Origin: an uncultured Clostridia bacterium
Lineage (GTDB): Bacteria > Bacillota > Clostridia > TANB77 > CAG-508
Assembly (NCBI GenBank): GCA_934130975.1
Contig: CAKOYU010000032.1
Coordinates: 1 to 7,590 of the forward strand
Direction: 5' to 3'
Length of the DNA stretch: 7,590 bases
Shown: one piece after another, positions 5,970 to 7,590 of the stretch
Position numbering within the stretch: the first letter of the stretch is position 1
Layout: the number at the start of each line of letters is the position of its first letter
Made by a program: the position numbers and the translations under genes
The notes under the pieces: generated by a model
Database searches by the model: none
Seen by the model: the letters and a program-made list of their open reading frames with translations, nothing else
What the model was told of the DNA's origin: nothing

Positions 5970-6227
5970 TTATTTATTAGAATCTCCACATTGCATTGTA
6001 AACTCACCGTGTGGATCGAATGCTAGTGGATAATATTTAATATTTGTGTCATCCCATCTATAAATGGCATTTGTAGATGTATCTATATAAATTGCATATT
6101 GATCGCCAACAGTTGGAAATAATGTATATGATGCGTATGGGATAACTCTTTGATTATCGTCTATATAATCTTTTATATAGTTGATTAATTCTTCTAAACC
6201 TTTAAAATCAAGAAATTGTTGTTTCAA
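5970..6227 (-). CDS. Small phage tail/baseplate accessory protein
   Basis: An 85-residue protein. An N-terminal amphipathic helix ('FLDFKGLEELINYIKDYIDD') is followed by a beta-rich domain with 'FPTVGDQYAIYIDTSTNAIY' and 'RWDD' (about residues 38-60). The 'IYID...N-x-IYRWD' pattern is common in short structural proteins next to fibre genes of Firmicute phages, where it probably forms a small beta module on the baseplate or fibre base. The start is TTG at 6227, supported by GTGGGTGAT (ending 5 nt upstream), which pairs well with the 16S rRNA end; no ATG lies nearby. It ends 18 nt before the next fibre gene. The exact role is unknown. Confidence 0.75.
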   Translation of the reverse strand: MKQQFLDFKGLEELINYIKDYIDDNQRVIPYASYTLFPTVGDQYAIYIDTSTNAIYRWDDTNIKYYPLAFDPHGEFTMQCGDSNK

Positions 6228-6275
6228 AAAATATCACCCACTTTCTAAGTGTTTTGATAATAACTTTATGTCAAA

Positions 6276-6590
6276 TTATTTTTTTAAATCACTTTTATAA
6301 ATTATTTCTTCTAGTAACTTGTTTAAACCATTAATATTAGAAATTTTTACTTCTTTATAATTATTTAACCACAATCTATTATCAGAAAAAGATGGTGTTG
6401 TGTTCTAACATAAAATAAGATTCTCTTTTATAGATTTTAAATTATTTGAATTTGGAAGATTTTTCTACCTTTTTGGTACAATTTCCATATTGTTGTTTAA
6501 GTTATTAGAAGACCCGTGATAGTAAATGTATCATTAGGTTCGTAAAGCCTTAAATTTAAATTTTTTATTTTATTTATTTCATTTATCACC
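6276..6590 (-). pseudogene. Decayed coding remnant
   Basis: Protein-like text survives in pieces on the minus strand. One frame gives 'NEINKIKNLNLRLYEPNDTF' then 'TITG'. After a shift of frame near 6510 the text continues 'SSNNLNNNMEIVPKR', TAG (6467-6465), 'KNLPNSNNLKSIKENLILC', TAG (6407-6405), 'NTTPSFSDNRLWLNNYKEVK' and 'ISNINGLNKLLEEIIYKSDL', ending in TAA at 6278-6276. One frameshift and two in-frame stops make it non-functional as a single gene. I do not recognise the family. The position suggests an old fibre or baseplate gene lost between the SGNH/LamG protein and the 85-residue protein. The AT-rich background makes some of the apparent coding text uncertain. Confidence 0.4.
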
Positions 6591-6629
6591 TTACTTGTAA
6601 AATAAAAATGAAAAATATAAAAAATTTTA

Positions 6630-6696
6630 TCTCTTAAAACCATTAAGTAATACATTCTAAATATAATAGTGAAGTAATACAAATGGTTTTAAGAGA
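6630..6696. repeat. 15-bp perfect inverted repeat with internal direct repeats
   Basis: TCTCTTAAAACCATT (6630-6644) and its exact reverse complement (6682-6696) flank 37 bp. The enclosed sequence begins and ends with the same 10-mer, AAGTAATACA (6645-6654 and 6672-6681), and contains TATAAT at 6662-6667. On the minus strand the second arm is followed by TAAAATTTTTT, so a long-loop terminator of the SGNH/LamG gene is one explanation. A regulator binding site or a small recombination or mobile-element remnant are others. Confidence 0.6.
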
Positions 6697-6767
6697 AATT
6701 ATAAATGCTTTATAATACACTCATGTATTTATATGTAAATAAGCATAAGTAAAAAAACATAAAAATA

Positions 6768-7590
6768 TTAAATACCTTTTAATTCTTTCATAATGTTTTT
6801 GCATTCAGTATCAGAGAAATTACTATCATAAATTCTAAAATCTGAAATCTCACCAATTGTAAATTGACTAATAACACCATCACTCATTTTTCTAGCAAAT
6901 AAAAGTAATGTCATATTTGATGGTGTACCACTGCTTTGTGCATCATATCCATTCCAAACACCACCGTCAAAACCTATCCAATATGATTCGTTATTTTTGG
7001 ATAGTACAAGATAATGGTAACCGTCATTTGAAAAATCACCACCTACCCATTCAAAAAATCCTCCAACTTTCTTAAATGAAAATCCGAAAGCTTTTCCCAT
7101 ATTTATATCATAATAGGTTTCGTCACCATTAATATTGCGTCTACAATAAAGGCTTGTCTCTGCTGCATCATCTCGAGATTCAAATAAAGAACCTGGATTA
7201 TCATTATTAGTAATTGAATCACTAAATTTCATAACAATAGTCCAATTTTTATCTTCATCATATGGTGCCCATTTAGTGTCAATAAAATCATACCCATTTG
7301 AAGTGTAAGGTTGCGTAAGTCTCCAAACAATATGTCCATGAGCATCATCTATATCTGTTTCAAAAAACGAAGAGTCAGAATCATCTTGGTTTGAGTTATA
7401 TAACAAATCTGTTAATTTGGAAGATACTAATTTTCCAATTGCTTTATAGCCATATGCACTAAAATGTAAATTTTCAAATTTAGGAACGCCATTTTCTTTA
7501 ACGCAACTACAAAGTATAGGTGCTTTTAGTAAAATTTCATCTCCATTTGCATATGAACTGGTATCAAAATAATAATGAACCATATTTGCT
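6768..7590 (-). CDS. Tail protein with SGNH-hydrolase end and LamG domain (5' end outside window)
   Basis: The frame is open to the right edge (the last visible upstream codons give A-N before M), and the ATG at 7583 has no ribosome site, so the gene very probably starts beyond the window. Numbering from that Met, residues 37-50 ('ENLHFSAYGYKAIG') match block V of SGNH/GDSL esterases, where His is the catalytic base. The residue three before the His is Glu where Asp is usual. The rest of the hydrolase, including the nucleophile Ser, would lie upstream. Residues 85-270 look like a LamG / concanavalin A-like jelly roll ('NWTIVMKFSD', 'FGFSF', 'YHYLVLSKNN', ending 'IGEISDFRIYDSNFSDTE'), which usually binds carbohydrate. 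The likely role is a virion protein that deacylates or binds host surface glycans during adsorption. It is followed by about 540 bp without an intact gene. Confidence 0.7.
   Translation of the reverse strand, partial: ANMVHYYFDTSSYANGDEILLKAPILCSCVKENGVPKFENLHFSAYGYKAIGKLVSSKLTDLLYNSNQDDSDSSFFETDIDDAHGHIVWRLTQPYTSNGYDFIDTKWAPYDEDKNWTIVMKFSDSITNNDNPGSLFESRDDAAETSLYCRRNINGDETYYDINMGKAFGFSFKKVGGFFEWVGGDFSNDGYHYLVLSKNNESYWIGFDGGVWNGYDAQSSGTPSNMTLLLFARKMSDGVISQFTIGEISDFRIYDSNFSDTECKNIMKELKGI

Noticed and set aside
6246..6274. Promoter with a perfect TTGACA (plus 6269-6274) upstream of the 85-residue gene
   Set aside because: At 16-18 bp spacing no acceptable -10 is present (ACACTT region), so the hexamer alone is not enough.
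6497..6682. A 61-residue minus-strand gene starting with ATG at 6682
   Set aside because: The ATG lies at the inverted repeat without a Shine-Dalgarno. The first half is low-complexity Phe/Tyr/Ile text expected of AT-rich DNA; only the last part looks protein-like and continues in another frame.
1..7590. tRNA, rRNA, CRISPR array, insertion sequence or attachment site
   Set aside because: No cloverleaf-like sequence, regular spaced repeats, transposase or integrase coding or tRNA-end duplication was seen on either strand.

Overview
The window looks like the tail-fibre / lysis end of a temperate siphophage or prophage from a low-GC Firmicute, most plausibly a gut Clostridia (Lachnospiraceae-like) host. 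The reasons are AT-rich DNA, strong AGGAGG/AAGGAG Shine-Dalgarno sites, TTG starts, modular fibre proteins sharing a 'LN-x-RI...DT-x-ANW...VLLKGE' N-terminal module, an S74 self-cleaving chaperone tail and an NlpC/P60-type endolysin. The host call is inferred from style only; no taxonomic marker is present.

Layout, in the minus-strand direction of transcription (high to low coordinates). At the right edge is the end of a tail protein with an SGNH-hydrolase C-terminal block followed by a LamG/concanavalin-like domain (6768-7590, 5' end missing). Next comes about 540 bp without an intact gene, holding a 15-bp inverted repeat and a decayed coding remnant. Then follow an 85-aa baseplate/tail accessory protein (5970-6227), a 569-aa repetitive fibre (4242-5951) and a terminator (4122-4149). 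A 715-aa fibre with an intramolecular S74 chaperone (1908-4055) comes next, and a 155-aa knob-type fibre tip (1436-1903) closes the series. A lone plus-strand gene with its own promoter (648-1007) and a bidirectional terminator-like hairpin (1015-1032) separate the fibre genes from the endolysin (1-516, 3' end missing), which has its own promoter.

The most interesting structure is at 1122-1690. The 155-aa fibre gene contains a 17-bp sequence, at the codons for N72-A-L-N-G-K77, that recurs in inverted orientation (16/17 identical, same reading register) at 1122-1138. There it opens a promoterless, startless plus-strand frame of about 100 codons that runs tail-to-tail against the fibre gene. 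This is the geometry of an invertible fibre segment (as in the phage Mu G segment or plasmid shufflons). Inversion would replace residues 78-155 with a different 91-residue C-terminal module. No invertase gene is in the window.

A second oddity is a 27-codon open frame directly after the UGA stop of the 569-aa fibre. It ends 8 nt before the terminator and suggests either UGA readthrough or a recently shortened C-terminus. Together the genes appear to build several receptor-binding proteins on one baseplate, followed by lysis.
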